From NCBI GenBank assembly GCA_030148605.1, contig JASBTD010000056.1, positions 25,132 through 89,131 of the forward strand: a DNA stretch of 64,000 nt, read 5' to 3'. Shown one piece after another: positions 8,870 through 17,299 of the stretch. The notes beneath the pieces are model-generated. The model was not told the DNA's origin. It ran no database searches and worked only from the letters and a program-made list of their open reading frames with translations. Each line of letters begins with the position of its first letter. Positions within the stretch are counted from its first letter, which is position 1. The stretch is from Erythrobacter sp. GTDB lineage: Bacteria; Pseudomonadota; Alphaproteobacteria; Sphingomonadales; Sphingomonadaceae. A program made the position numbers and the translations under genes.

Positions 8870-9547
8870 ATGACAGAGAACGCTGCTCCATCGACAGACC
8901 TGCGCATCCCGCGCGCCTTTTTCGTCTATGCGATCCTTTATGGCGGCATGACCGTGCTCGCCGGGGTGGTCGCGTTCAAGCAGGTCCAGCTCTGGCCCAG
9001 CAATCTGGCCGTGGAAGCAGGCATCTTTCCGTTCCTGATGCTGGTGGTGATCACCAGCACGATCGCGCAGCTTTACGGGCAGAAGATGGCGAACAGGATG
9101 GTGTGGATCGGCTTCATCCCGCTCGCGATTTCAGCCGCGCTGATTTTCCTGGTGCTAGGCTTGCCGCCTTCGCTCGAGATGGTTGAATATCGCGCAGAGG
9201 ACCTTGCCGCTTTTGAACGGGTGCTGGGCCAGACCCCGCGCATCCTGATGGCGGGCCCTGCGGCATACATCACGTCGCTTCTGCTCAATGTCTGGATCTT
9301 CTCCAAACTACGCGGGAATGGCGAAGGCGGTGCAATCAGCCTGATGGTGCGCGGCGCAATCGCTTCCGCCCTGAGCCAGGCGATCGATTCCGTGATCTTC
9401 ATCACGCTCGCTTTCTACGGCGAGTTCGACATTACCGATCTTCTGATCGGGCAGGTTCTTGCCAAGGTCACGCTCAGCTTTGTGCTGGTGCCGTTCCTGA
9501 TTACCGGTGGTGTGGCGTTGGCGAAGTGGCTCGATAGCAGGGACTAG
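8870..9547 (+). CDS. Queuosine precursor transporter, YhhQ/VUT family
   Basis: 225 residues with about six membrane segments. The order of motifs (LVVITSTIAQLYGQKMANRMVWIG..., then a middle helical pair, then SQAIDSVIFITLAFYG and GQVLAKVTLSFVLVPF) is that of the YhhQ/COG1738 family, which imports 7-cyano-7-deazaguanine or 7-aminomethyl-7-deazaguanine for queuosine modification of tRNA. It is divergent from nupC and its stop lies about 55 bases before the left end of the integrated element. Before insertion its downstream neighbour was the tRNA-Lys gene. No queuosine biosynthesis gene is in the window. Confidence 0.78.
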   Translation: MTENAAPSTDLRIPRAFFVYAILYGGMTVLAGVVAFKQVQLWPSNLAVEAGIFPFLMLVVITSTIAQLYGQKMANRMVWIGFIPLAISAALIFLVLGLPPSLEMVEYRAEDLAAFERVLGQTPRILMAGPAAYITSLLLNVWIFSKLRGNGEGGAISLMVRGAIASALSQAIDSVIFITLAFYGEFDITDLLIGQVLAKVTLSFVLVPFLITGGVALAKWLDSRD

Positions 9548-9603
9548 CTGGCGCGATAGCTATGCCTCGTGCTATCCGCTAGCTGCACTGATCGAAATGA
9601 GGG

Positions 9604-9656
9604 AAAGGTGGTGAGCCCTGCAGGGGTCGAACCTGCGACCTACTGATTAAAAGTCA
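9604..9656. repeat. attL: 3' tRNA-Lys fragment, direct repeat
   Basis: This copy matches 23030-23082 at 51 of 53 positions and breaks off in the anticodon stem. The last 22 bases (anticodon arm and variable region) are identical and probably hold the crossover core. The two mismatches (9622 A versus T; 9634 T versus A) are pairing partners in the T-stem. The sequence right after the repeat has a 6-bp inverted repeat (TAGGGT 9657-9662, ACCCTA 9673-9678) and no longer matches the tRNA. Confidence 0.9.
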
Positions 9657-9794
9657 TAGGGTTTTGCAGACTACCCTAACCTTAGACCCATGCATTCACT
9701 CAATTTCTGAATTTTACAACGTCAAATCAGTGCTTTTGGATGAATATTTATCTCCGCTGCACCCCTTTATTCCCCGCCAGGACTCGCTATGTAT

Positions 9795-9816
9795 GTCCGG
9801 TTAATGTCCGGTTTAG
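9795..9816 (+). repeat. Left pair of GTCCGGT repeats, probable integrase arm-type sites
   Basis: Two direct copies of GTCCGGTT begin at 9795 and 9806, 11 bases apart, about 140 bases inside attL and just before the integrase start. The right end of the element has a matching pair with the same spacing and orientation (22970 and 22981). Terminal paired repeats near both att sites are typical of arm-binding sites for tyrosine integrases. Binding itself is inferred. Confidence 0.6.
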
Positions 9817-9835
9817 AGGTGTAAGGGGGTTTCAC

Positions 9836-11143
9836 GTGAGTTTGCAAATCTTCAGACGTGGTCCGGAAAGAATCACTCGTGGCACCATAGGCGCTGCATG
9901 GAAGCAGCGGGCGTCTAATCAGCGTACGGTCATCAGCGATGCAGAGTGCAGGGGACTAGCTTTGGTTGTGAACGCCACCAGCATGAGTTGGCGCTTCGAC
10001 TACAAGCCGCGCGGTTTGAACCCGCTAACGGGCAAGCGTTGGCCTTCGCGATCCATCACCATTGGCAACCCGGAAACCCACTCTCCGGACCAAGCCCGCT
10101 CAGAAGCTGGTCGGCTAAAAGGGCAAGCCAAGGCAGGTAAGGACCCCGCCCTTCGAAAGAAGGCTGAACTCGAGTTAGAAGCCCAGAAGCGTAGCCAAAC
10201 AATGGCCCGCCTGGTTGAAGAGTACGCTATCGCTCTCCCGCAGAGGCAGAAATTTCGGGGCGGGCGCGGAAAGTTATCCCCCCGCGCGGTGGCTGAAGAG
10301 CTGGCTCATGTTCATGCCGTCATCAGGGAATTAGATGCAGGGGACAAACCTGTTACAGCAATCTTGCCCAAGGAGATCACGAGGATGATCGCCAGCCTCT
10401 CAGATAAGCCAGCTACAGCAAAACATCGCTACGGGGCGCTATCGCGTTTCTTCGATTGGGCTATGGGCGAGGAACTAATCGCCTCAAACCCATGTGAAGG
10501 CGTACCAAAAGCAAAACGGCCGCGCCCACCGAATCCCCGGCGCAACTTTCACACACCGCAGCAGCTTGCACAATTGTGGTCGGCCATTGAGCATACTGAA
10601 GGGCTGCAGCAGGTCCATCGCGACTTACTTCAGTTCCTGATTGTTGTGCCGTGCAGAAGAAGCGAAGCCACTGGCATGGATTGGCGTGATGTCGACTTAG
10701 AAAGCGCGGTTTGGTCACAACCCGGTACACAGACAAAGAACGGCGATCCGCACCGGTTTCACATCCCCCCACTTGCACTCGAGATCTTGCATAGACGCCA
10801 CCAGAATGCCGGAAGGCCTGATGATGGTCTTGTCTTTCCCGCCCCCCGGTCCCAGCGACCGATAGATACATTTGGCAAGCTCAAAGCAGCCGTTGGCTCC
10901 AATTTGCCATCACATTTTGACTGGCGTGTTCACGATCATCGGCGTTCGTTCGTGACAGCTCTTGGAGAGCTGGGCGTAGATGAAGCTCTGTTAGATTCGA
11001 TCCTCAACCATCGTCAGGCCGCTACACGCGGTGGTGTTCTCGGAGTCTATCAATACGCGCAACGTTGGCCTGAACAGAGAGCCGCGATGAAGGATTGGGA
11101 TCAACTAATATCCAACGCAATCCGCGGGCACGTGAATAAATGA
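9836..11143 (+). CDS. int: Tyrosine-type site-specific integrase
   Basis: The frame opens at an ATG at 9740, but the preferred start is the GTG at 9836, which has a strong AAGGGGG ribosome site six bases upstream and avoids coding over the arm-site repeats; this gives 435 residues. An N-terminal arm-binding domain (WRFDYKPRG..RSITIGNPE) is followed by a SAM-like core-binding domain and the catalytic domain. Catalytic residues are visible: Arg in PCRRSEATGMDW, Lys in TKNGDPHRF, His-x-x-Arg in VHDHRRSF, His in LNHRQ, and the nucleophile Tyr in GVYQYAQRW. It should excise and integrate the element at tRNA-Lys. Its stop overlaps the next gene by four bases. Confidence 0.9.
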   Translation: MSLQIFRRGPERITRGTIGAAWKQRASNQRTVISDAECRGLALVVNATSMSWRFDYKPRGLNPLTGKRWPSRSITIGNPETHSPDQARSEAGRLKGQAKAGKDPALRKKAELELEAQKRSQTMARLVEEYAIALPQRQKFRGGRGKLSPRAVAEELAHVHAVIRELDAGDKPVTAILPKEITRMIASLSDKPATAKHRYGALSRFFDWAMGEELIASNPCEGVPKAKRPRPPNPRRNFHTPQQLAQLWSAIEHTEGLQQVHRDLLQFLIVVPCRRSEATGMDWRDVDLESAVWSQPGTQTKNGDPHRFHIPPLALEILHRRHQNAGRPDDGLVFPAPRSQRPIDTFGKLKAAVGSNLPSHFDWRVHDHRRSFVTALGELGVDEALLDSILNHRQAATRGGVLGVYQYAQRWPEQRAAMKDWDQLISNAIRGHVNK

Positions 11144-11730
11144 GTAGGAGACCTCCAAGAGAGCGTCCCGTTGGCATCGCTGCTGTAAGGACACAGGCTG
11201 ACTTAGATCGCTTAGAGCAAGATAAACAGAATGCGTTTGAAGCCATCGAACAACTGAAGATGGCGGCCCGTCAAATCGATCGACTGAATGGTCCGGAATG
11301 CTGGGATCGAGGTATAGCGCGTTCGTGCCTCGAGGCGTGTCTCGCACTATCGCGTGATGTCCTAGATAAAGAAGAACAATCGGGCGAGATAACTATTGTC
11401 GATGCGAGCATCGTCTCAACCGTTTTGGGCGATCTGATCGCACATCTTGATGAGTTGGCTGCCGGACGCAGTGACAAGCGGCTCCGCCCAGAACGGGGAG
11501 GAGCAAGCCGTACACACGACAATAATGACGCGAATTTCAAGTTGTCTGCTCGGGCGTTTGTCAACGCGTTAAGCACCAAATATCGCGAAGAAGGTCACAA
11601 TGATTACAGGGCACGCGCTCGCAGGGATGTTGCACGCGAATTCGCTGAAATGGGAATCAGGTTCCACGAGAAAGATATCAGCACAACGCTTCTCGAAAGC
11701 TGGGAGAAGCGCCGAAACGACCGCCGCTAA
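11140..11730 (+). CDS. Hypothetical protein co-expressed with the integrase
   Basis: 196 residues starting at an ATG that overlaps the integrase stop (ATGA), so translation is coupled. The first 60 residues are basic then helical with a coiled-coil pattern (QDKQNAFEAIEQLKMAARQID); the middle is acidic and Leu-rich; the end is basic and could contact DNA (YRARARRDVAREFAEMG, SWEKRRNDRR). I do not recognise a family. Position suggests a recombination accessory or element-control protein, but that is only inference. Confidence 0.6.
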   Translation: MSRRPPRERPVGIAAVRTQADLDRLEQDKQNAFEAIEQLKMAARQIDRLNGPECWDRGIARSCLEACLALSRDVLDKEEQSGEITIVDASIVSTVLGDLIAHLDELAAGRSDKRLRPERGGASRTHDNNDANFKLSARAFVNALSTKYREEGHNDYRARARRDVAREFAEMGIRFHEKDISTTLLESWEKRRNDRR

Positions 11731-11818
11731 CATCAGAGCGACCTCCTCACACTAGGTGCAGAGAATGTGAGCAGATACGTGCGCTAGAGGACGCTGGCAT
11801 TCAAAAACGGAGCCAGCC

Positions 11819-12049
11819 ATGAACGACGAAATCAAATTATCAAATTTACCCAAGCGGGTCGATCGATTGACGGCCGCGCAGCTCATTACTCAATTATACT
11901 TTCCTATCTCTCACCGCACACTGGAAAGGTGGCCGATTGGGTGGCGAGTTGTGAACGGCCGCGCTATCGCAGATGTGGCTGAATTGTTCGCGGAAGCTGA
12001 GCGCAGGCTGCATGCCTCGCCTCAAATTATGGGAGGGGCGCGGACATGA
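11819..12049 (+). CDS. Small helix-turn-helix protein, possible AlpA/excisionase-like regulator
   Basis: 76 residues. The stretch DRLTAAQLITQLYFPISHRTLERWP followed by GWRVVNGRAIADVAELF looks like a short winged-helix/AlpA-type domain: a helix-turn-helix and a basic wing, as in phage excisionases and element regulators. It follows an 88-base gap after the preceding gene, so it may start a new transcript, and it overlaps the next gene by four bases (ATGA). Excisionase or repressor is a reasonable guess; sequence similarity could not be tested here. Confidence 0.6.
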   Translation: MNDEIKLSNLPKRVDRLTAAQLITQLYFPISHRTLERWPIGWRVVNGRAIADVAELFAEAERRLHASPQIMGGART

Positions 12050-12270
12050 GTTCTCTCCAAAAGGACCGCGATACGGCTGGCGTCCAATCTTGCCGCAATT
12101 GTGCTTACCTAGCGAAAGGTTGGCGCTTCCCAGAGTGTCATAGGCACGCCCCTCAGCTCTCTATTGAGCGCGCATGCGACGATAACGCGATCGAAACCGT
12201 ATCCCGCTGGCCGAATGTGTCTTTGAGCGATTGGTGCGGCGAGTTCGCCGCCGAAAAAAAGCGTAGGTGA
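12046..12270 (+). CDS. Small cysteine-rich protein of unknown function
   Basis: 74 residues with five cysteines: CRNC at residues 16-19, PECHRHAP, ERACDD and DWCGEF. The CxxC...CxxH arrangement could bind zinc. Overlap with the preceding helix-turn-helix gene and a 4-base gap to the primase place it inside the replication block. Short Cys-rich proteins of this pattern, ending in W-x-x-V-x-x-x-D-W-C-G-E-F, are common beside phage and island primases, but I cannot name the family. Confidence 0.65.
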   Translation: MSSLQKDRDTAGVQSCRNCAYLAKGWRFPECHRHAPQLSIERACDDNAIETVSRWPNVSLSDWCGEFAAEKKRR

Positions 12271-12274
12271 CACT

Positions 12275-13156
12275 ATGGGCCTCGCTGCAGACTATGCCTC
12301 TAGTGGGCTGGCACTAGTTTCGATACCAAAGGGAATGAAGGGGCCTCGCTCCCTTGGTTGGAACCGCAAGGAAAACATAGTTTGCGAGCCAGGTGTCGCA
12401 AGTCGCCTGACAGGGAATATCGGTCTCGCTCACGCTTATAGTATTCCGACCCCCACCATGGCGCTCGATGTCGATGATATGGTTGGGACGAAGGAATGGT
12501 TGGCGGAACGCAGGATTGATCTGGATGCCCTACTCAGTGCTGAAGATAGCGTGCAAATCGATTCTGGAAGGCAGGGACGGGCAAAGCTCCTGTACCGGTT
12601 ACCGGCTGGTGTGCAGCCAATAAGGACCATACAGATCGAGGACCCTGCAACCGGTGCTATGATTCTCGAGTTCCGCTGCGCGACGAGCGGCGGGCTCACC
12701 GTGCAGGACGTGCTGCCACCCTCCATCCACCCTCTTACGGGCAAAGCCTACCAATGGGGCGGAAACGGCGATTGGCGTTCCCTTCCGGAAATCCCTGCAG
12801 AACTTCTCGCCGTTTGGCAGGAAAAAGTGAAGAATACTGCGGGGAGGCGTCCGTCCAGTCTCATGACTCAGTCTAAGGCTGTGGATGATTCGCCTCGGCA
12901 GCGTGCCCGTGTCGAAGAGGCATTGGAGTTTATCTCCGCAGATTGCTCCTACGAGCAGTACCGCAACGTGGTGTGGGCTATCCTCTCCCTATGTTGGAAT
13001 GATGCTGAAGACATTGCGCGCCGCTGGTGCGCGACGGCGTCTCATAGGTTCGACGAGGAAAACTTCCAGCAGGTCGTGGCCAGCCACGATGTGTCCCGCA
13101 CTCAAACAATGGGCACTCTCATCTATCTCGCCCGCGCGGGAGGCTGGAATGGCTAG
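12275..13156 (+). CDS. Bifunctional primase/polymerase (PrimPol-like) with C-terminal PriCT-type domain
   Basis: 293 residues. The N-terminal part has features of Prim-Pol domains of archaeo-eukaryotic primase type: an opening MGLAADYASSGLALVSIPKG, a likely metal-binding MALDVDD, a basic RQGRAKLLYRLP segment, and a late LEFR..SGGLTVQDVLPPS-IHP motif. Residues from about 210 (ARVEEALEFISAD...) form a small helical domain like PriCT, which bridges primase to helicase. It should make primers for element replication. It ends inside the start of the helicase gene, so the two are separate chains of one replication module. Confidence 0.8.
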   Translation: MGLAADYASSGLALVSIPKGMKGPRSLGWNRKENIVCEPGVASRLTGNIGLAHAYSIPTPTMALDVDDMVGTKEWLAERRIDLDALLSAEDSVQIDSGRQGRAKLLYRLPAGVQPIRTIQIEDPATGAMILEFRCATSGGLTVQDVLPPSIHPLTGKAYQWGGNGDWRSLPEIPAELLAVWQEKVKNTAGRRPSSLMTQSKAVDDSPRQRARVEEALEFISADCSYEQYRNVVWAILSLCWNDAEDIARRWCATASHRFDEENFQQVVASHDVSRTQTMGTLIYLARAGGWNG

Positions 13157-14483
13157 CGCTTCTGTCACTCCGATTCTGCGGTTGGATCCACTGGTTGAGC
13201 TGCAGAAGACCATCGCCCTGATCAAACTCGCCGGAAAGGTTGGGTTTCTTGATTTGGACGAAGTGGATCAGCTCCGTTCTAGGGGGCGCCGCGGAGATCT
13301 CAACATTTACTCACAGAAGGATGCAACACTTTTGATGAAGAGGTTTCTCGAAGGCCTTCCGGTTACTTCAGATCCCAAGAAGGTGATTGCCGATTTCCTC
13401 GTGAGCCCCAACACCACGGTTTACGATGAGATCGCATTCAGCCCGCTAACTACTCCTCCCACGACCCTAAACCTATGGGTGGGGCCAACGGTGGATTCGG
13501 CCCGCGGAAACTGCGCGGTTGTGCTCAGGTACCTGCTGGATGTTGTCTGTGCGGGAGATCGGGCCTGCTACGACTATCTGATCCGCTTTCTCGCCCACAT
13601 GGTTCAGCGGCCCGAAGAAAAACCGGGCATTATGCCGGTGCTCCTAGGTGGCCAGGGAACTGGGAAAGGGACCTACTTCCAGCTGGTGAAGAAGATCTGG
13701 TCACACAGCACGCTGCTTGTCTCGGATGTCAGTCATGTGGTGGGCGGCTACAATGCGGCACTCGAACACACCTACGTGGTATGCATGGATGAGGCGTTTT
13801 TCAGCGGCAACCGGCAAGCTGTCGACCGTCTCAAATCCCATGTCACAGAGCCGACGATCACCATCGAAGCAAAATACCAGCCCCGCCGCACAATTCAGTC
13901 ATACCATCGCTATTTCGCCGCCAGCAACCACGCCCATTTTGCGCAGGTGGACGCGGACGACCGACGCTTTCTATTCCTGCGGATGAGTGACGCCCGCAAA
14001 GGTGACTTCGCGTATTGGGACGCGCTCCACGGTGCGATTGATGATCCGGCGGTCATTGCCGCCTTCCTTTTCTGCCTGCAGCGGTACCCGCTCGGCAATT
14101 TCAATGTCCGGCAACGCCCTACGACCAGCGAGCACATGGACCAGAAGCTGCGGTCCCTGACCGGGTTCAATCGCTATTGGTATGAGTGCCTGCAAGTGGG
14201 GAAACCTACAGGCGCTTACGGACCCGAATGGGAACAGGGTGCGTTCGTCAGCACGGAAGACCTGCAGCGCAGCCTAAACGAATATCAAAAAGGTACGCGG
14301 AGGTGGGATCCCCCCCAGGGACGCGACATCAGGACGGCATTAAAGCGCCTCTGCCCCTCGGCAATCGCGCGCCGGAGGATGCGTCACAGCCGCCAAGAAC
14401 GTGGCTATATTTTGCCATCGTTGCCAGATGCGCGGGCTGAATTCGCTGCCGCGATGGGTGGAGAAGTCGATTGGGACGATTAA
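13149..14483 (+). CDS. Primase-associated helicase, DUF5906/D5-like superfamily 3 ATPase
   Basis: The frame is open from 12885, but the region before 13149 is the primase gene in another frame; the ATG at 13149 overlaps the primase stop by eight bases and gives 444 residues. The Walker A motif is LGGQGTGKGTYF, Walker B is VCMDEAFF, and AASNHAHFAQVDADDRRFLFLR fits the sensor and arginine-finger region of SF3 helicases. It is the replicative helicase of the element, acting with the PrimPol protein. The cluster of TTGCCA repeats just downstream may be the origin it acts on. Confidence 0.85.
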   Translation: MASASVTPILRLDPLVELQKTIALIKLAGKVGFLDLDEVDQLRSRGRRGDLNIYSQKDATLLMKRFLEGLPVTSDPKKVIADFLVSPNTTVYDEIAFSPLTTPPTTLNLWVGPTVDSARGNCAVVLRYLLDVVCAGDRACYDYLIRFLAHMVQRPEEKPGIMPVLLGGQGTGKGTYFQLVKKIWSHSTLLVSDVSHVVGGYNAALEHTYVVCMDEAFFSGNRQAVDRLKSHVTEPTITIEAKYQPRRTIQSYHRYFAASNHAHFAQVDADDRRFLFLRMSDARKGDFAYWDALHGAIDDPAVIAAFLFCLQRYPLGNFNVRQRPTTSEHMDQKLRSLTGFNRYWYECLQVGKPTGAYGPEWEQGAFVSTEDLQRSLNEYQKGTRRWDPPQGRDIRTALKRLCPSAIARRRMRHSRQERGYILPSLPDARAEFAAAMGGEVDWDD

Positions 14484-14507
14484 CTGGGTGTCCTCTAGGG
14501 ACTTTCC

Positions 14508-14664
14508 TGGCAAATTTGCCGGCACTTGCCACCATCTATGGCAAGCAAAAACGTCGGATTTCTGAGGGGTTGAGGGGTATTTGCCACCATTGCCACCACT
14601 TTCTAAAAAACAGGATGAAAACAGAAATAGAAGAGTTTTCGGAAATTGCTGGCAAACGTGGCAA
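14508..14664. repeat. Cluster of TTGCCA/TGGCAA repeats, possible replication origin
   Basis: Within 160 bases after the helicase stop there are seven TTGCCA/TGGCAA hexamers (14508, 14526, 14539, 14581, 14590, 14650, 14659) and one TTGCCG at 14515. Two lie in TTGCCACCAT decamers. The copies occur in both orientations next to an AT-rich stretch. Iteron-like clusters next to primase-helicase genes often act as origins; the role here is inferred. Confidence 0.5.
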
Positions 14665-14734
14665 AACGCACTTCCATGGGTCGGCGAACAATGATTTTGA
14701 AGCCCTCGAAAGGGCCGTTGCTCCAATATCAACC

Positions 14735-15882
14735 TCAGCCAATCAGGTCGTGGAGATACTCCGGACCCGGTGTAACAACGCTTACAAGAAGTCTGTCCCG
14801 CGCTCTCGTGCAAGCCACGTACCGCAGACGGCGCTCTGTCTCGTATACGCCGTCTAGTTCGGCTTCGTCTGCTGCGTCAACAACACGCTCATCTAATGGC
14901 AGTATGCCCTCATCGCAGGCGATTACAGCTACGGCGCGAAATTCAAGCCCTTGGGCTAGGTGCCTGTTCGCAATTGTGATCTTGGTTTTGTTTGAGCTTT
15001 CCGACACCGCTGCCCGAGCACGGTCCACCAATCCGGGAGTACGGACAAAGATGCCGATTTCTTCAGATTTGATTCCATCTTTGAATGCAGCCTCAAGGAA
15101 ATCACTTACCGCATTCCTTTCTTCGCCTCTTCCGCAAAGATACCTATCTCAGGGGCCGGGCCCTCAAAAGTCGAAACGGTGCCGGACCGTTCATCCTTCA
15201 AGCCATCAACATCGCGCAAACGAAGCGGCAGGAGGCGGTCAGCAGCAATGCAAATTTGCTGAGAGATTCGATAACAAACCTTCAACGTTGAAGATCTGCC
15301 CCGCATATCCACGCCAAGAGACTTCCAACTATACGGGTGCTGGAAAATTCTCTGTCCCAAATCACCTGTGAAGAAAAGCGCATTGGTTGTCTCTGGTGCG
15401 ATTGCTGCGAAAAATCGAAGTTCGGCAGTTCCGAGATCCTGTGCTTCATCGAGGATGACATGATTAAAGGGCTTGTTCGTCTTTTCAGACAAATGGCAGG
15501 CAAGCTTCGTGAAGACGTCAGTCCAAGTCAGGTAATTCGACCTATTCAGCTTATCGCGAACGCCTTCGAAAAGAGGCCAAAGTTTCTGCCTCTGCTTAAG
15601 TCAAAGGCGGCTTTTCCGGCTCGTGCGCTCGATGTTCATGTATTCTTCGGTTGAAGAGACTCCACAGGCGCCAATTACGTTCGACCACTCAGAGACATAA
15701 AACCAATCGGAAAAGCCCACGTGTTTAAGTTCGCAAGCGGCTTCGATTACGACGTTGCGAATAACCCTTTCAGAAGCAACCAATGGTCGACCGTCAAAAT
15801 CAAACTGGAATGGGTCCTCTGCATTCTCGCGGAAAGATGCTGCCGCCACCCACTCCAGCTCGCCGGTCTTTACTACTGACAC
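14735..15882 (-). pseudogene. UvrD/PcrA-like DNA helicase, truncated and disrupted
   Basis: Read on the minus strand this is the last ~380 codons of a superfamily 1 helicase: VILDEAQD (motif II), CYRISQQI (motif IV region), HLAQGLEFRAVAVIA (motif V) and ETERRLRYVACTRARDRL (motif VI). Three faults are visible: the 5' part with Walker A is gone and replaced by AT-rich sequence with an in-frame TAG upstream; an in-frame TGA lies at 15601-15603 with homology continuing on both sides (SRKSRL stop LKQRQKLWPLFE); and a one-base loss near 15108 shifts the frame (FAEEAK to ERNAVSDFLEAAF). It cannot make an active helicase. Confidence 0.82.
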
Positions 15883-16138
15883 CGTTTTCTAAAGGAATAC
15901 GAAAATATACGGTGAACTGTCCTCACACAAACAAAACATCACGCAGATATTCGCACCATCAATTGACAGAAACAATTGCCATCCAATATTCTAAGACCGA
16001 ATAATTTATGTATTAAACGATTAAAATAAAGACGGCTATCTTTTGTTCATCATCTGTCGACTAATCATATTTACTTGCGCTATTCGAATTCAAAAGGCTC
16101 GCAAACCGGTGATAAATTCACGATCTTTCTCACCTTCA

Positions 16139-16179
16139 CAAAGCAGGCCCATTTTGAAAATCAAAATGGGCCTGCTTTG
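16139..16179. repeat. Perfect 19-bp inverted repeat with 3-base loop
   Basis: CAAAGCAGGCCCATTTTGA (16139-16157) is the exact reverse complement of 16161-16179, with AAA between. It sits between the remains of the helicase and the 16.2 kb regulator. It could be a bidirectional terminator, a recombination scar or a cruciform; there is no T-run after either arm, so a simple intrinsic terminator is not certain. Confidence 0.75.
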
Positions 16180-16186
16180 GCTTTGA

Positions 16187-17020
16187 GTGGCAAGAAGCCG
16201 GCGCCATAACGCTTCGATGATCATTGACCGTCCACTTTTAAAGCCTCGAGACCTTAAAGGCTCCGACTCCTTGTGGGAGGGTGGAAGTCTAACAGAAAGT
16301 GACGTATGGAAAAATATTCCAGCTGTCGCCAAAGCCGAAATGGATGCAGGCAGTCAATCAAAGATTTTAGTATATAGTTATTGTGACTCGTCGCGCGAGA
16401 GCCGATTAAACAAAATATCCGAGATACTCGAAAACTTCGAGGTAATCGAGGCTAGCCAACAAAACATGGATATTTTGTTAGCGCGAAGGAATGAAATCGA
16501 TATCCTGATAGTGTCAGGTGATGATGTGAGGCGAATAACTTCAAACTTTCTAAATCCAAATTTCAATCTCGTTTATCAAAAGGTTTCCTTCTCAATTTCG
16601 AGCGACAATCGACCGAACCGTAGATCTCAGCTTCTTAGACTTGGGTTCGACGATGCCTTTACTTGCAAGACACCAAACGACGAAATTGCCATGCGTATCT
16701 TTTCCATGGCGACCAAGGCTTTTCTTTACTCTCTTACTTCTGAGGCAAAATTTGAGCACGAATTTGAGAAATTCTGCTCAAAGAATGTCATTCTTCCGCT
16801 TGGCTCAGGCGATCGGAAAAGGCTAAAAACCCTTTACCAGAATATGAATAAGGTTGTGCCATACTCGTCTTTGGCTAATTATGATTTTGCAACTAATTCA
16901 TATAGCCTTCAATCTCTTAAAGTTCAAATTTCAAAATTAAGAAGAAAACTTGCGCCAGCACAAATTATCGCAGTTCCGTCATCCGGTTACTCTTTGGTTG
17001 TCGGAGACCAGTTCATGTAA
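16187..17020 (+). CDS. Response-regulator-like protein: degenerate receiver plus OmpR-type winged helix
   Basis: Up to 277 residues (GTG at 16187; ATG at 16217 is an alternative). The C-terminal ~100 residues match an OmpR/PhoB effector: LQSLKVQISKLRRKLAPAQIIAVPSSGYSL is the recognition-helix and wing pattern. The middle (KILVYSYCDSSRESRL... to LGFDDAFTCKTPNDEIAMRI) has receiver topology, with the KT/P end of the fold, but the phospho-acceptor position reads IDILIVSGDD rather than a canonical D-x-x-x-P. It is therefore probably a phosphorylation-independent DNA-binding regulator. The gene is much AT-richer than the chromosome. No histidine kinase is adjacent. Confidence 0.7.
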   Translation: MARSRRHNASMIIDRPLLKPRDLKGSDSLWEGGSLTESDVWKNIPAVAKAEMDAGSQSKILVYSYCDSSRESRLNKISEILENFEVIEASQQNMDILLARRNEIDILIVSGDDVRRITSNFLNPNFNLVYQKVSFSISSDNRPNRRSQLLRLGFDDAFTCKTPNDEIAMRIFSMATKAFLYSLTSEAKFEHEFEKFCSKNVILPLGSGDRKRLKTLYQNMNKVVPYSSLANYDFATNSYSLQSLKVQISKLRRKLAPAQIIAVPSSGYSLVVGDQFM

Positions 17021-17235
17021 TCAGATGAAAATTGTCGATTTTCAATTTCTGCGTGATCGATTTTTTCAGTGGTCAATATTAGACGCTCTGCTATTAGCTC
17101 GCACAAAGATTTAATATACTTCGAAGCGCTGTCCTCCGTGTCGGGGGTGAGTAGTTGGATTTGGTAAACCTGTATTACCGATGTCATTATAAGTTCTTTT
17201 GCCTCGAGTAGTTGAGATTTAGGTTCTCTCTTCAA
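16987..17235 (-). CDS. Small hypothetical protein, convergent with the 16.2 kb regulator
   Basis: 82 residues from a TTG codon with AAGGAA just upstream; an ATG slightly upstream is closed at once by TGA. The protein is helical and balanced in charge (LLEAKELIMTSVIQVYQIQLL, SKYIKSLCELIAERLILT), unlike a random shadow ORF. It overlaps the 3' end of the regulator by 34 bases in the opposite direction. No family recognised; real coding status is uncertain. Confidence 0.4.
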   Translation of the reverse strand: MKREPKSQLLEAKELIMTSVIQVYQIQLLTPDTEDSASKYIKSLCELIAERLILTTEKIDHAEIENRQFSSDYMNWSPTTKE

Positions 17236-17299
17236 GTCATTTCCTTAAAAAAAGATTTTTGGTACAGTCAAATTCTAATCAGAGACGAGAACGACCGCT

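Noticed and set aside
9612..9690. A second tRNA-Lys gene at the left end of the element
   Set aside because: Only the 3' half of the tRNA is present; after 9656 the sequence diverges and cannot form the D-arm or 5' acceptor strand. It is an att repeat.
15883..16138. N-terminal part of the UvrD-like helicase upstream of 15882
   Set aside because: An in-frame TAG occurs just before 15882 and the sequence turns AT-rich with no Walker A motif in any frame.
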